Source: Pyronema omphalodes (Eukaryota > Ascomycota > Pezizomycetes > Pezizales > Pyronemataceae). Taken from it: a stretch of 64,000 nucleotides of DNA. The position numbers and the translations under genes are program-made. Below, piece by piece: positions 48,776-61,775 of the stretch (positions are counted from its first letter, which is position 1; each line of letters opens with the position of its first letter). The stretch is taken from positions 248,001 through 312,000 of the forward strand of contig JAJJXM010000055.1 in NCBI GenBank assembly GCA_024516155.1, written 5' to 3'. The notes beneath the pieces are model-generated. The model saw only the letters and a program-made list of their open reading frames with translations, made no database searches and was not told the DNA's origin.

Positions 48776-51184
48776 TTACTTATTGTTGACTTATTGTTGA
48801 CTTATGGCTGACTTATTATTGACTTATGGCTGACTTATTGTTGACTTATTATTATTGATACTTTGATGTTCTGTTGATGTGTAACTGTGGTAGCTGCTTT
48901 TTTGTGTAGCTGGGGTAGCTAGCTTTGTAGGATACCAGTATATCATAACCTATGATCATATCCTGTGATCATTGATAAGCTCAGATCCGGTTAATCGATG
49001 GGGTTATTGATAAGATTGTGATTTATTGATGAGATTAATCATGAGATGTTATAGGGTTAATTCATAGGATTAGTCTATGATACGTTGAATGTTGTGACGT
49101 AACTCCTCCATAACTCCTTCATAATTCCTTCATAACTTGTAATCATAGGAACCTAACCATAGTAACATAAACAAAAAGGGAAACTCAAATCCAATAATTT
49201 CTTAATCTTTGTTTTGTTATTTGTCTTGGTTGTTTTTGTTGTTGTTTCGGGATATGGTAGAGAGATGGGTTTCGCAGATGGTTCGGTGATATTTCGTGAG
49301 TCTGGTGCGCACAAGTGATTTTAGTGGGGACGAGTGACTGATGATTGAGTGTAAACAATTGACTTGATATATCATTAGTTATTAGCCATTAGTCATCATG
49401 CGTCATACAGCATATATCATACAACATACAACATATATCATTCAACGCTTGCAGTATCCAGCATCCAGTATCCAGAGTTCTCATAGCACGTTCAAGACTG
49501 TGGACTGCACAGTCCAGTCCAGTCCAGTCTGAAGGAGCAGCCGACTACGGACTGAGTGGGTATTTAGGGGTCGAGGTTTACTATGTTGACAGTGTTGGAA
49601 TTTGAGAATACTCAAGTGCTTTTTAGGTATCTTTTCTTTCCTTCTCACTTTATCTTCTATTCTTATTCCTCTTATATGGATAAGTCCGTATAAATAATTG
49701 ACAGTTGACAGTCGATAATAGATCTACACCCTGCCCATTTGCTTTATTTTTCCTCACATATTTTTCTTTCTTTCTTTCCCTCTATTACTTCAATATAAAC
49801 AGCTTCGGGGTATATGACATAACCTGCAAAGGAGAAGACCTTAAACAGAAACTCAAAGCAGGATGATGATTATGATTATCCGAGGTATCAGGTTATGTGC
49901 CTAACATAGCAGCTGAGGCCTGAAAAAAAACATAATAATGATGAGAGATTGGATTATTTTTGTTGTAGAACACCAATTGGTTTCGGTTCAATCCCTTTAG
50001 AAACCTGAGATGAATTGGATTGACCGTGGAGAACACTGCCTAGAATGAATGGTGTTTTTTCTTCTTGTTTCTTGGGTATGCATGTGGATTTAATATGGTG
50101 TCAAGTTGGGAAGATATATAAGTTATAGTAAGAAGAGTGATTGCCGATATGCCATATATAATGAAATTTTAGCGATTGCTTGTCATATTTTGGGACAGGG
50201 GGTTTTGGGAGGATGGATATTGCTGGGGAGATTTAGAAGGGGGTTTTGGAGAAGATAGATTGAGGTTGTTCTGGTAAATAATCTGGCTTATTATTTGTTG
50301 ATAATATCGTGTAATTCACTATGAGTTTTTTCTTTTATTCTGATGATTGCGATGAGTAAGAATCACTGGTTGATTTTATAAGGTATTGATGTATTATGCG
50401 ATCCCTGTGGTATCAGGATTTGATTTAATTTGCATTCCTTAGACGTTCCCAACCTTAAGGTTATGACGTATGCTACAGTCTGAATACATTTCGAGGCTTT
50501 AGCTGTTACCTTGGAGTCTTGCTGGGATCTACCCCAGAGCACACTTCATTTCTTGGGCCCGTTGCCGCCTCTCTTCTTCCTGCTGGTTTTCATTCTCGTT
50601 GTTACATTTTGGAGCCCTGTTTGCTCTTTTCCCACCCACCTCTCTCACCTCTCCTCTGCTCTCCTCTGCTCTCCTCTGCTCTCCTCTGCTCTCCTCTGCT
50701 CTCCTCTGCTCTCCTCTGCTCTCTTCTGCTCTCCTCTGCTCTCCTCTGCTCTCCTCTTATCTCCTCTCTACACCTCTTCTCTCCTCTGCTCTCCTCTGCT
50801 CTCCTCTTATCTCCTCTCTACACCTCTTCTCTCCTCTGCTCTCCTCTGCTCTCCTCTTATCTCCTCTCTACACCTCTTCTCTCCTCTGCTCTCCTCTGCT
50901 CTCCTCTTATCTCCTCTCTACACCTCTTCTCTCCGCCTCTCTCACTTCGCCCCTCGCCTTTCTCCTCTTCTTTTCAGACTTCTCCCCTTACCTCTCTCTT
51001 CAGCTTTCATGTCATTCTTTCCTCTTCTTCCTCTCGCTTCCTCTCTTCGGCCTTTCTCGCTCGATACTCATTTCTCGCTTTTGCTGTCCTTCGGCTATCT
51101 ATGTACACAATTATGTATCTGTCTTCAGTGTTTTTTTTTTTTATTTTTTTTATTTTTTTTTACAGCATTATACATCTTGTTTGC
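48776..51184. other. Intergenic region between the two BTB genes, repeat-rich
   Basis: 48776-48860 has TTATTGTTGACT/TATGGCTGACT units. A short segment near 49265-49350 (TTTCGCAGATGGTTCGG.., GTGATTTTAGTGGGGACGAG) resembles 46190-46290, so traces of a third partial copy may exist. 50640-50935 is a C/T-rich minisatellite, listed separately. No gene. Confidence 0.55.
50640..50935. repeat. C/T-rich minisatellite, 10-bp and 60-bp units
   Basis: A run of CTCTGCTCTC units (10 bp, about 10 copies) is followed by about four copies of a 60-bp unit containing TTATCTCCTCTCTACACCTC. Three overlapping open frames arise from it, none a gene. The strand asymmetry (pure pyrimidine on the plus strand) would favour triplex or slippage. 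Confidence 0.9.
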
Positions 51185-51773
51185 TCAGAGCGGCTTTTGT
51201 GGTATTAGGAATTCTAGGGATGACTATTGCAAAATTTGGGGCGTTTGCGGGGCTTTTCAAGTACAGCTGGGTGGATTGCATAAGGGCTTAAAATCGTTGC
51301 AAGTATCCTCTGAATATTAGGATATATTAAAAGGGTGCCAAGTTCCACAGGTTAACCTAAACGTTAGTCGGCATCCAGAGGATATTTCACTGGATATAGA
51401 GCAATCGATTCACCATCCTTCCTCATTTTCCTCGCTTCCTCCATTTTCTTCCATCTTGAGCGTACATTCATCTTTCTTTTGGAATTATCAATTGCCACGA
51501 TTCTGTAACGAACTTCAGAATTTTACCTGCTTATACCTTCGGGAAACAATTGACAAGAAAAATGACTTTCTACATACTCCTGGAATTATAACCTCAACAC
51601 CATGATAAATACGCGATTTGACTCCCGAGTGGCTTGGCGTATGCAATGTAAGCTTCCCCTGATCCCTGGAGCATTCCCCGCACTTGACCCACATGTTTGT
51701 ACTCTACTCGATTTGACTTTCACAACGAACTATCGAACAGAGAAGAACAGCATATAATAATCAGGCAGAGAAG

Positions 51774-53245
51774 ATGTCTTCTGCTTCCTCAGTGCCCTCT
51801 AATAGTGCTGCTGGGTCGGCGGATACTACGCAATCAGCTACTGCTACGCCTACCCCCGGGACGTCATTATTTGGCGCACCCAGGCCTTCAGTACAGTACC
51901 CGTTTGGAACACCCAATGCACCCGCACCTACAGCGACTACATCCTTATTTGGGTCCAATACTCTGGGGTCGGCAGCTACTTCTACACAATCAGCTACTGC
52001 TACGCCTATCGCGGGGATTTCATTGTTTGGCGCACCCGGGCCCTCGCAGCCCTCGTTTGAAACACCCACAGCATCATCGCCTGTAGCGACTTTATCTTCA
52101 TCCGGTTCTAATACTTCTGGATCTACTGCTACGTCTACGCAATCATCGCCGTTCTCTTGTAAGATTGGTTCCGCGCAACTAGTCGGCGCAGCATTGAAAA
52201 AAACAATAAGCATCGTCGAGGATGGCGATTGTGACACACTCCTCGAAGTATCCAACGGCAAAACCACAAAGCGATATCAAGTCAATTCCATTTTCCTCAC
52301 CACTCATTCAGTGGTATTCAAAAAAATGTTGGCACGGGATTCCAACTTCTCTGAGGCAGCAGCTGTGAGAGACGCCCAGACTACTGGAAAACCGGCGCTT
52401 ATCACGCTGGAAGATGATCCCAATGTTATGGAATTCATACTGTATGCGCTTCATAGCAAATACTCAAAGGTTCCTCGAAAACTGTCTCTTGCACATCTAA
52501 CTCAGGCGGCTATCATCTGTGACAAGTACTGCCTTCATGAGGCCTTAAGCTCAATATCGGAGCACTGGATTTCCTTAGGAACGGAGCGATCAGTAGTTCA
52601 CCCAACAGAATGGCTGTATATCTCCTGGGTCTTTGGACCCGAATCTGTGTTTACCTCAACATCAAGAAATATCATACTTAAAAGCGTATATGCTTCTGAT
52701 GGGCATACTTTGGTACTGGGTTATGACTTGTTTTACAGACCGAAAACTCTCCTTGAAGAAACGCCTGAAATTATAGCTAGTAGGCCCAATTACCAGTTTT
52801 TATTCCCTGCTGATATATATGCTGATATATATTCTTTGTAGGTAGCCTCAGATTGAGACGGTCTGAGTACCTCGCAGGCGTCCAAAATTCCCTGGAGAAT
52901 CTTCGGAAGAGATACTCTGGGCAGGAAGTATCCCCTTCTAGAGCCACTGCAGTATTTTGCATTGCAGACAAAGAGTATTGTGATGCCATGCAAATGGGGA
53001 TTATCTACAGATTTCTGGCAAAATATGAATCCAAGAAGTTTCAGGATTACAGTATCTCCAAACTCTATAGCCTCATCGAAAAACTTCCCAGTGATTGGGT
53101 TATTCCATTCGATACACACGGCTTTGGCAGTCCTTCTCATGCATCTTGCAGCTGGATACCGGCTTTTATAACTGAACACAAGAAGGCGATGGAAGATACC
53201 AAGGGATTGACTTTTTCTGAGTTTCCTTCGCGAAAGTGGTGTTGA
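51774..53245 (+). CDS. BTB/POZ protein with N-terminal FG-repeat tail, copy 2
   Basis: Exons 51774-52779 and 52842-53245 give 469 aa; the intron is again 62 nt with the same GTAGGC donor and TTGTAG acceptor. The FG tail is shorter (about 1-140) and keeps only four FG dipeptides: two expected FG positions are changed (SFETP, SSSGSN). The BTB domain (about 140-250) and the C-terminal exon are about 85 percent identical to copy 1 by eye, with intact reading frame. Differences are mostly substitutions, which suggests both genes remain under selection in the BTB and C-terminal parts while the FG part drifts. The start MSSASSVPSNSAAG aligns with copy 1. Confidence 0.86.
51834..52140 (+). repeat. 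In-gene FG-repeat array, two units (156 bp period)
   Basis: Units start at 51834 and 51990 with TCAGCTACTGCTACGCC. The first unit lacks an 18-bp segment compared with the 174-bp unit of copy 1. Confidence 0.75.
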
Positions 53246-53440
53246 AATGAGCGTGTCATTTGAGCATATGGTTGTATTGGGCTCAATTGGATTGAAAGCA
53301 ATGTTTTCGACTGATAAGAATGGGTTTCAGACGAGTAATACGAGGTATAATTGTCCAGAAAGCTTATTGGAGGGTGCGGCGGCGGAGATGAAGTATGGGA
53401 AAGTCTTTTCTGGATGACGGAGCTTATTGCAAGTTAAATG

Positions 53441-55992
53441 CAACATGTATTGACAATTTCATTTTCTTTGCAAACGTAATCATGGTGGATAAGACATGCT
53501 CAGTATCCTCGTCGTGCTGGCATTCTGGAAAAACGGAAATGGGTGATACCCTGTGTGCATTTGATGAAACTCTGTATTTTCTGCAGCCAAACACAAAACC
53601 TCTGTAGATACACTGTCGTCATACGGGCTCACGAATATTCCCAGGCCAGCAGTCAACTTCACACAGTTTAAAGCTTTCAGAAAACGCTATGACTTCTGTA
53701 TATCCTCAACGACTCACAAATGACGTAATGGCAGAGCAATCATATACAGTTACCGTAAATTATGATACTTGAAAGCAGGGAAACTATGGGTCTGAGAAGA
53801 TGTCCGTAGAACACAATGTAGATGACGTACTTCATTCGTATAACTTTGCAAGGCTCTATGTTTGTCATAGTTTTTGATAGCTTAGCCTAGAGCTATGTAT
53901 CTTTAGCTTACGATTACTTTAGCGAGCTAGCTGGCTAGCTAGGCACAAAGCTCCTCTGGCGTTAAGAATACTGAGAAATGGCTTCGCAGCTTCGTATTTC
54001 ATCAGCTTATAACTTTCGGCCGACTTGCCGCTGGCCATATTTCTAGGGCTGCTATAGTCCGAAATAACGTTTTCTTTGCTGAATGTGTGGTCTCTGGAGT
54101 ATCCAGACTATCCAGACTATCCAGACTATCCAGCATATCTATAACACCCCCAGTATCACCAACATCAGCAGCATCAGCAGCCCACCCCATCCAGCAGTCC
54201 TAACCCAAACCTCCAACCCTTTTAAACCCCGGGATCCCATACTTTTCATCAATTTATCGCTTTATCCATCTACCATAGTCTACAGTCCGTAGTCAGTAAC
54301 TGAACCAATGTAGCAAGACACATCTACAACCCATAACATCATCGATATCAGGATAATTATCACCAATAACCCATTGCAATTTCTTGTTTATTAAGATGAG
54401 TAGAGTAGAGATAAATCAAGGGTTTTTAACGATGGGTATGATGTTTATAGATATGTCAAAAATGGAAAAAAGGGGAAAGTAGGGAAAGTAGGGAAAGTAG
54501 GGGAAGTAAGGGAAGTAAGTACCAGATGTTATGTATGTTCTATGTATTTCAATAACGCCAGATTCTAGGGGCTACTGCATAACTGTTATTGTGATTCGTG
54601 CTTTGTGAACTTTGACGTCTGTTTTGGTTTCTTGGTTTCTAATGGGATGGGATGAGATTAATGAATGGATGGATGAATGGATGGTTGGTTGGTTTCATGA
54701 AGACGTCTGGCGACTATTATTGGAGAAGAAATGGTATGATATGAAGTTATCCCATTTGCCATTTCATTAGGACTTTAATTTGAAGGAATTGAGAGGAGAG
54801 GATAATGGTTGGTGGTTGGGTAACAATAAGTAAGTACATCATATTCGAGTGATATCATATATCTCTATGAGTCGTTGGATATTATCAATACATTGACTGG
54901 ATAACTTCCTGTAAGGCTATAGACACGCTATAGCAACAATTTTCTATTGCATTGTACAGCAGATTGATACCATACATTGTTACGAATTCGCTTATCACGA
55001 TTGAGCGCGTCTCTGACCCCAATGCCTTTGTGATTTCAGAGTTACAACTCTTGATTGATTGGATGGCATTGTGTTTTGTTGGAAAATGCAATAGAAGAAG
55101 CGTTGCTATAGTCTTACGGGAAGTTCTCCATTGAATCACTATTATGTACTGTGGAAGCATTGATTAAATATTAAGATGTTCCGAAGATGAGATTAGTGAT
55201 ACTTAATATTGAATATTCATTGGGGTATAAAGACTTCCATAAACTGTCGTTTTTTTCCATATCGAGCGGGAGGGACTCTTTCATGGACAAGAATTTTGGA
55301 TTCTTTAATGTATGAGAAGATACTCATGTGAAGAGCGTTTACGGATGAAAAGACATTTCCATGAAGGCTTGCCTTGCCAACCCTCCTGGAGTCGGGGGCT
55401 GATTAAGTATTTACAATAAGTAGTCCAACACCAATTACTTTTTAGTATCCCAATCCCTATACCAGGACAAAATCAAATCAAATCCGCCATCACAAAAGCT
55501 AGGCTCCAATAAACGAAATATTCCAATCAAGAACAAAACAAAAAGAAGAAGAATAAGTATCTCGAAGAAAAATGCTATGCTGCTATGCTGCATAAAAAAA
55601 AACTAAAAATACAAGCTTGACTAACCAACATAAATAATAGATGTAACGTTAGATCATGAGATTCATTAACCTGACCCCAATCAAAGCATAATAACAAAAA
55701 AAAGGCATCCCGATCCCTGACACGCCGCCACGCCACGCCACGCCACCCGCTAGATCCCAAGATATACGAAACGAAATTCGAAAAAAAAAAAATGAAGCAA
55801 ATGAAGCAAATATCCCCGCCATCCCCCAACCTTGCCCCATCCAGCCATCGCAAGGGAAATTACAAAACAAAAGGGCATCTCCAAACCGATAAAATAACCA
55901 TTCCGTAACTCCAATAAAACAAATCCCAAAGCCCCTCCTAGGTTCGCAAGCCCCACTTGGCTTACCAAGATCACACGGTTCACAGTGCTCGC
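53441..55992. other. Intergenic region before the coiled-coil gene
   Basis: About 2.5 kb with a TATCCAGAC repeat at 54097-54135, a GGGAAAGTA repeat near 54475-54510 and ATGGATGG-type repeats near 54665-54695. Short open frames here show no coding character. The last 400 bases are the 3' flank of the minus-strand gene, with an ACGCCACGCC repeat near 55722-55750. Confidence 0.55.
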
Positions 55993-57992
55993 TTATGCCT
56001 TATCATCTCCCTTCCACTTCTTCTTATCCGGCTTTACCACACTTGTCGTTATCTTCCCTTTCAACATTCCCTTGACACCCTTTACGCTCTTTGAACTCTT
56101 CAACGGCGTAGCCTCAACCATCGCCACGTCCTTCTCGCCACATTGACTGTCCGTCTCGGGCACTGGGGGGATTTCCATAATCTCCTTCTTAATCTTGACC
56201 TCCGTCTTGGGGGTCGGCAGGGGTGGTGGTGGCATTTCGCTTGAAACCTGTCTCGATTTCATTGACTTTCCATCCCTACTTGTTCTTGGTGTATTCATTG
56301 TGGAAGCGATGGTACTTTCGTACGGCGTTCCGTAAGTGCTAGATCTGGAGAGTCTGCTCTTAATAGATCCTCCCAGGGCACCGAATGCTCCGAAACCTAG
56401 CGAACTAGGAGTATTGGAATGAGAAGTTGCGCCACGAACTTCTTCTAATTCCCGTGTAGCTTGTTCTAACTGTAACTGCAAAGTAGAGACTTTCTTCTGA
56501 AGTTGCTCTTCCTTCTTTTTGCGTTGTTTAGAGTCGAGAGAAAGTTCGGCATGGCTGCTGGATGGAGTGAGGGCTGCCACGATACCCAATGAGGACTTCT
56601 TGATCAAAGTCCGTAAAGTAGTTTTTTCCTTTTCTCTCGCCGGGGCAGTCTGTGGGCGCGGACCGGGTAAAATGGGGGAGATGGGAGAAGATATCGAGTC
56701 TGTGGGGGATTGCATGTCGACGGGTGATTGAGGATCGGCAAATTCGACAGTGGGAGACTGGACTTCGGCGTCATCGGCGTTGGCGTCGGCGTCTTCGGTC
56801 TGGGATGTCGGAGTGGCAGGCTCTGTTTCGGCTTCGATTGGCGAGCCAGGGTTGCTGGAGTTGCTAGCGTTGCTGCCGCTTCCACTACCGTTGGTCTCTA
56901 AAGTTTCCTGACTGCTTCCCATTTCGGGTGCATCTTTCTCACTCGCAACACTGGTAACTTCGCTCCTCTTCCTTTTCTTCGCCGTCGCAAAATCCTCCCG
57001 ATATAGCTCTTCATCCTTGCCAATCGCGGCTTCAACCAAGTCTTTGTACTGCGGGAAAGTACCCTTAAATTCTCCCCGTCGCTTCATCTCGGCGTATAAT
57101 TCCTCTGCTTCCCTCTTTTGACGTTCCTTCTCCTCTTTCTGTCGCTTCTGCTGTTCGTAGAGCACCTTTTGCCGCGAATATGACTTGCCGACCTCCTCCA
57201 ATAGTCCTATCGGGTTAATTTTCAATATGGAGGGCAGGGATAACCCAAATGCTCCTAAGCCGGTTTTCTTCTTCTCCTCCACCTGAGATTCCGTCTCCCA
57301 AGACCTCCTTTGTTTTGTCGGAATTGGAGTCCAATCGCCGAAATCTTGTAGGTCACCAACGATTTCCCTTGGTGGAGGGTCGCTGTGACGATCTCGCATA
57401 GTACCCTCAATGAATCGCGATTTGAGTTGGGGCATATCCTTCTGTCGAAGTGCCCGAGCTCGTTCTTCCTCATTTTCCCTTGCGATCGCTTCTTTGGTAA
57501 ACTGGCGGTCTCCGCGACGTGGGAATCCAGGCGATTCAGGCTCAATAATAGGTGCGGCGGGTTGCAAGGTCGGCTTGGGCCGGATTGTAGCTTCGGGCTC
57601 AAGCTCGGCCTCTACCTCTGCCGAGTCAGGAGATTCAGCGCGACTGCTGCGACGGTCCATGTTTACGTCTCCATCGTTATCCCGAGCTGCTTCCATCTGT
57701 GCTTTCCGTCGCTGTAGACTTTCGCGACCTAAGCGGATGCGTTCCTCACGACGAGCGGCTTCTTCATCAGTTTCCTGGCGAGGTTCTGGAGATGCTGGTG
57801 TTTGGATGGAGAGACGGGATTTCAGGGAGTTTCGGAGAATCTGGAAACGGCGTTAGCTGTGCTCAAGGGGGCAATTTTGACGAAGTGAAGTTGTCTCGAC
57901 GCTCGGTGATGTCTCGCGACACTCAACAACGCAAAGCGATACTTCATGATGGCGCGTACCTTCTGTGGTGTACTCAGTTCTGGAGAATGCAT
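55993..57992 (-). CDS. Charged coiled-coil protein, 626 aa, function unknown
   Basis: Two minus-strand exons, 57992-57960 and 57840-55993, give 626 aa. Exon 1 codes only MHSPELSTPQK; the 119-nt intron has donor GTACGC, branch GCTAAC and acceptor CCAG, and the join (PQK|ILRNSLKSRLS) is in frame. The N-terminal part has a basic amphipathic stretch (ILRNSLKSRLSIQTP) and Arg/Glu-rich helices (about 45-60 and 120-140). A long Lys/Glu/Gln coiled coil (YEQQKRQKEEKERQKREAEE) lies near 235-260 and a second (KKEEQLQKKVSTLQLQLEQ) near 455-485. Between them is a Ser/Pro/Thr/Glu-rich disordered part. The C-terminus is Lys-rich. The amphipathic start plus coiled coil recalls nuclear-envelope or Nup-associated proteins, but I do not recognise a family. 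Confidence 0.8.
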
Positions 57993-60900
57993 TTTTCCAA
58001 CCTTGATTCCGTTTCTCTGCGCGCGCGCTCAGCTCCCTTTTCTCAGTCGGGTTTTTCTCGTTCAAGACTTGCTGCCACGATCTGGGGTACAGATACAGCA
58101 CGAGCCACCTCCGCCTTGCGGAGCAACCAGGAACCTGGCAGTTTGTTGATGTTTGATGGGTTGTCGTTGACTTTTGAATTTTTTGAATGTTGCGTCGCGC
58201 TGTCTGCAAGCCCTCGATGAGATCTCGATCGAAATCAGGGGATGAACTAGGCTAGAGTTAAGGAAGTCGCTTGTTGCCTGTGCTTCTTCGCTGGTTGCGC
58301 TTTGCTCACTGCTTCTTGCTGCGCTTTGCTTCGCTTCGCTGGATGGCTCCGCGTTCGAGCTTCGGTCCTCGCCCCTCGCTGTCCTTTGTTGGCTGCAATT
58401 CGGCTGTACCTTCTACGCGCTTGTGGCTTCGGTGACGAGCGAGTAAGGCTTCGGTAGGCTGGCAGGCTTTTGTTTCGCTTCGAGGTTCGCTTCCCGCGCG
58501 AGTGAAACACCGTGCTAACGTAATCAGAAATCTCGTGATGAATGACAGTGAGAAAAGAACGCGCGGGGAGGCGGAAAAAATGCTGGTGGTGTGTGGTGAG
58601 TGCAGGTTGTCAGGTTTTGAGTTTGCTGAGTCGATTGGGGGAAATTAAACTCTGTCTTTAGCTCATCATAACAAACTTGCCGTGAACCAGGACAGGGTCG
58701 AACAACACCACCACCACGACGAACACGACTGGAAAGAGTTCGCTCAGCTGTGTTCCGTTTTGTAGGGTAACTGAAGGATTGGACTGGATGAAATCACACG
58801 GAGGAGGTTCAATTGCGTGGTCTGAGAGAATCAGCAACTGTAGAGTACTGAATGACTACTGAGCATTGAGTTTGTTTTGGTTTTTGAAGATTTCAAAACA
58901 AGGCTGAATGATTATACTGTAGCACGGAACTCGACTCAGCCTTGCATACCTCGGTACCTCAATTCAGGATTAGAGTTGCATACTTTATTTGCCTTTTTCG
59001 GTTCGAGTAAAAAATACCCCTTTCTCGACAAGGGCCGACAAAGGACGGGAAGGACGTCAAATGAAAATCGCTAAAGGCACTCTAATTTAGCCAAACATAG
59101 GTTAATGCACCTCTTAGTCGTCGTCCGCCAGTATTCATGAGACATCACTCTCGTCCGGCTCACCGCAGCTCATCTGAAGATTTTTGACACTGCCACGTGA
59201 CTGATTGATGCAAACCACAGGGCGGGAAGGATCAAAGGATGGAAAACTTGAATTGAAGTGCACCTACTTCATGCTCCGCCACGATCTTGCGTATAAACAG
59301 CTATCTTGCAATGCTATCCGAAAAAGTTGTTCTATCTTGATAATCTCAACTGTGTAGTCATGTTGTTGGTGAGATTACTGATCGAAGTTGTGACAGAAGA
59401 ATATAATCGTTGTGATTTGGAACCGACCGTAATTAAGGAGTAGTCGCCCGAGTTGTGCGGAAAGATGGAAATATGGAGGATGGAGCGACAAATAACGGGG
59501 CAGCCGCATAGCGACTTTAAGTGCGAGATGGAGGTGGATAATGACGAGCGGTGCCGCAACCAGCCTTAACGGATTACCCATCTAGAATAGAAACTGTCAA
59601 AATGTCAATTGGGGAACGGGATACGACGTTGGTGCAATGTATCTTTCGTGATTCAACTACTTGTATGGAAATTATAAATAGCATTCTCATTTATGTACGA
59701 TTTTCATTTTTTCTCGTCAGAATCTATATTTATTTTGTTTCACATCTTTCTGCGTGTGATACTTCATTGATTCATATCAGAGAAAGTCCTTAGGACAATC
59801 GCTTCACCGGTCATCTGTAACTATGTATCCAAAGCCCATAAGAGATTTCCACCTACAGTATTCAAACAGAGTGTCAAACTTGAAGTTTTCTCCCATATCA
59901 CAGCAACCCCGGCCTAATTCCATAATGACAGAGCATTGAAGACCGCCGCAGATTATCGCACCCCCGGATCCACAAGGCGATACCCGCCACCCCTCATCTT
60001 TATATCAACCAAAACCTCGCTTATCGACCGAAATACGTTCCCAAGATCAGCTCACTATCAAAATATTTAATCTCCAATCCTTCCAATCCTCGCTTACTGT
60101 AGCATTTATAACATCCCAAACCCCATCGTTAACCCGAAATAAAAATACCCTACTATTTCCAGCACCGTAGTACCAACCAATCTGCAGTGGATCTGAAACA
60201 TTCCCTACATACATAGAATCCTAACAGTCCGGTTACTCGTGCCTATCATATGCTACCTTTCTAAGCTTCCAGGAATCAGGTGTTTATCCAACGGTTTATC
60301 TTTACATTACGCGTATACAGTATCGCAGATGATTATAATCCCAAGCTAGTCTACATCAGGAGATATCTGACTGACACGTCATCTCGGTATCACAATCCAC
60401 GAGTTTATAATATGTATCATACATACTCGAGTATGTACATGGCTTCAGATACAAGTGCAAAACTTTGCACCTTCCCCGACCGGTGTTGTTGAAGTCGTTC
60501 AGATATGTGTAAAATACCGAACACAAAAAAAAGCCACCGTTTTATCTGGTGGTTGATGACGACATGAAGAGGTATGTATGTATGTACACAGATGTTATGG
60601 TTGTTGTTCTGATGGTTCTTGGGGTAATCATGCAGTCACCCCTTACAGATACATAGTCGTTGGGACCTGGGTGGCTGATCATTGATGCGTTTTCCGGGGG
60701 TACCGAGTACTGAGTACATGTACGTAATAAGGATGTTATGTAGTGAGTGTATTTCAGGTACATAGATGTATAGTCAACTATGTAGATACCTAGATATTCA
60801 GTTCCGACTTCCGACTTCCGACTAGTGGTGGTGATGATTTCTGAAGAGTTCTCCGTATAAAAAAACAGATAGCGTAGTTGCATTGCATATAATCTCCGCA

Positions 60901-61370
60901 GATAACAAGTCCAAGTAAGCAGCATTACATATAAAGCACCCATTCCAAGCGCTACATAATATCTTTCAGTTATTCCAAACTGCATATACTTTATTTCCAT
61001 AATGATAATAAAACTTCCAGAATCCAGCTTCCAGCTTCGCAAATTGCAATACAAAATAAAGGATTACCAAGTCATAGAGCTTATATCTTCATGTACACCA
61101 TAAAACAACCAACCACAACTCCTTAAGAACAAGAACAAGAACAAGAACAAGCCAAGCCAAGCCAATCCGATCCCAGCTCCAGAGTCCAGAGTCCATAGTG
61201 ACAGAATCAACAAACATAAACTCTCACTCGTCCCCAACTTCTACATAGCAAAGTGACAAGAAAACACAGCAAAAAAAGTCGGCTAAAGATTGTAGCGTTT
61301 ATCATGACTGCGAGTGTGCAGAATATAGAAGTCGATCTTGAGAATAGCATGATCGTCAACTACAACTCCT
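57993..61370. other. Gene-free region, left part of the right flank
   Basis: Directly upstream of the coiled-coil gene the DNA is G/C-rich (58.25-58.5 kb, with CTTCGCTGG and TTGCTTCGCT repeats). After 58.6 kb it becomes A/T-rich with no frame above chance. Two short ORFs near 59.5 kb and 60.5-61.05 kb were examined and not accepted. Confidence 0.55.
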
Positions 61371-61373
61371 CAG

Positions 61374-61400
61374 CCCCCCCCCCCCCCCCCCCTCCCCCCC
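61374..61400. repeat. Poly-C tract of about 19 C, then T, then 7 C
   Basis: A long cytosine run, rare in this A/T-rich flank. It may form a G-quadruplex on the other strand and is also a site of likely sequencing or assembly error. Confidence 0.85.
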
Positions 61401-61739
61401 AGAAGCCGTCATAAGGTCTTTGGTTTCTGGTAGCTAGTAGCTAGTATCCGGTATCCAGTTTCTGATTTGATTTTTAATTTCGATCCTGATTTAAAGTTTT
61501 AAATATTCCTAACCTCAACTTATCTAGTATCCGGTTTCTAGTATCTACATCCATAGTATCTACATACATAAATACACCTAAACGCCAACACCAAATATCC
61601 CTCTACAACCTCTACAACCTCTACAACCTCAACCTTCCGACGCCATCCAGCCGAATTCTTGCCTAATATATTCCACCTCCATACCATCCTTCATCCTCCA
61701 TCCTTCATCCTCCATCCTCCCTCTAGCCTCTATCTGCCA

Positions 61740-61775
61740 TCTGCAGCAAAAAAAAAAAAGAAAAAAAAAAGAAAA
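61740..61775. repeat. Poly-A / GAAAAAAAA tract
   Basis: A-rich tract with units AAAAAAAAAAG, followed by tandem GACTCCGAGT (61800-61830) and TCAGAATC (61860-61900) repeats. Confidence 0.75.

Larger units (their letters stand above)
51185..53440. repeat. Segmental duplication, right copy (BTB gene plus flanks)
   Basis: Right member of the pair with 46310-48775. Upstream shared text includes CTGAATATTAGGATA..AAAAGGGTGCCAAGT; downstream shared text runs to GACGGAGCTTATT.. near 53430. Confidence 0.85.

Noticed and set aside
49980..50010. tRNA-like B box (GGTTCAATCCC)
   Set aside because: The flanking bases cannot form a T-stem, and no acceptor stem or A box is found at the right distance.
50511..51320. 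Three long overlapping plus-strand frames
   Set aside because: All are translations of the CTCTGCTCTC minisatellite in three phases.
60542..61054. 170-codon minus-strand frame
   Set aside because: Tyr/Thr/Ile-rich translation of A/T-rich DNA with no domain, in a gene-free region; likely chance.
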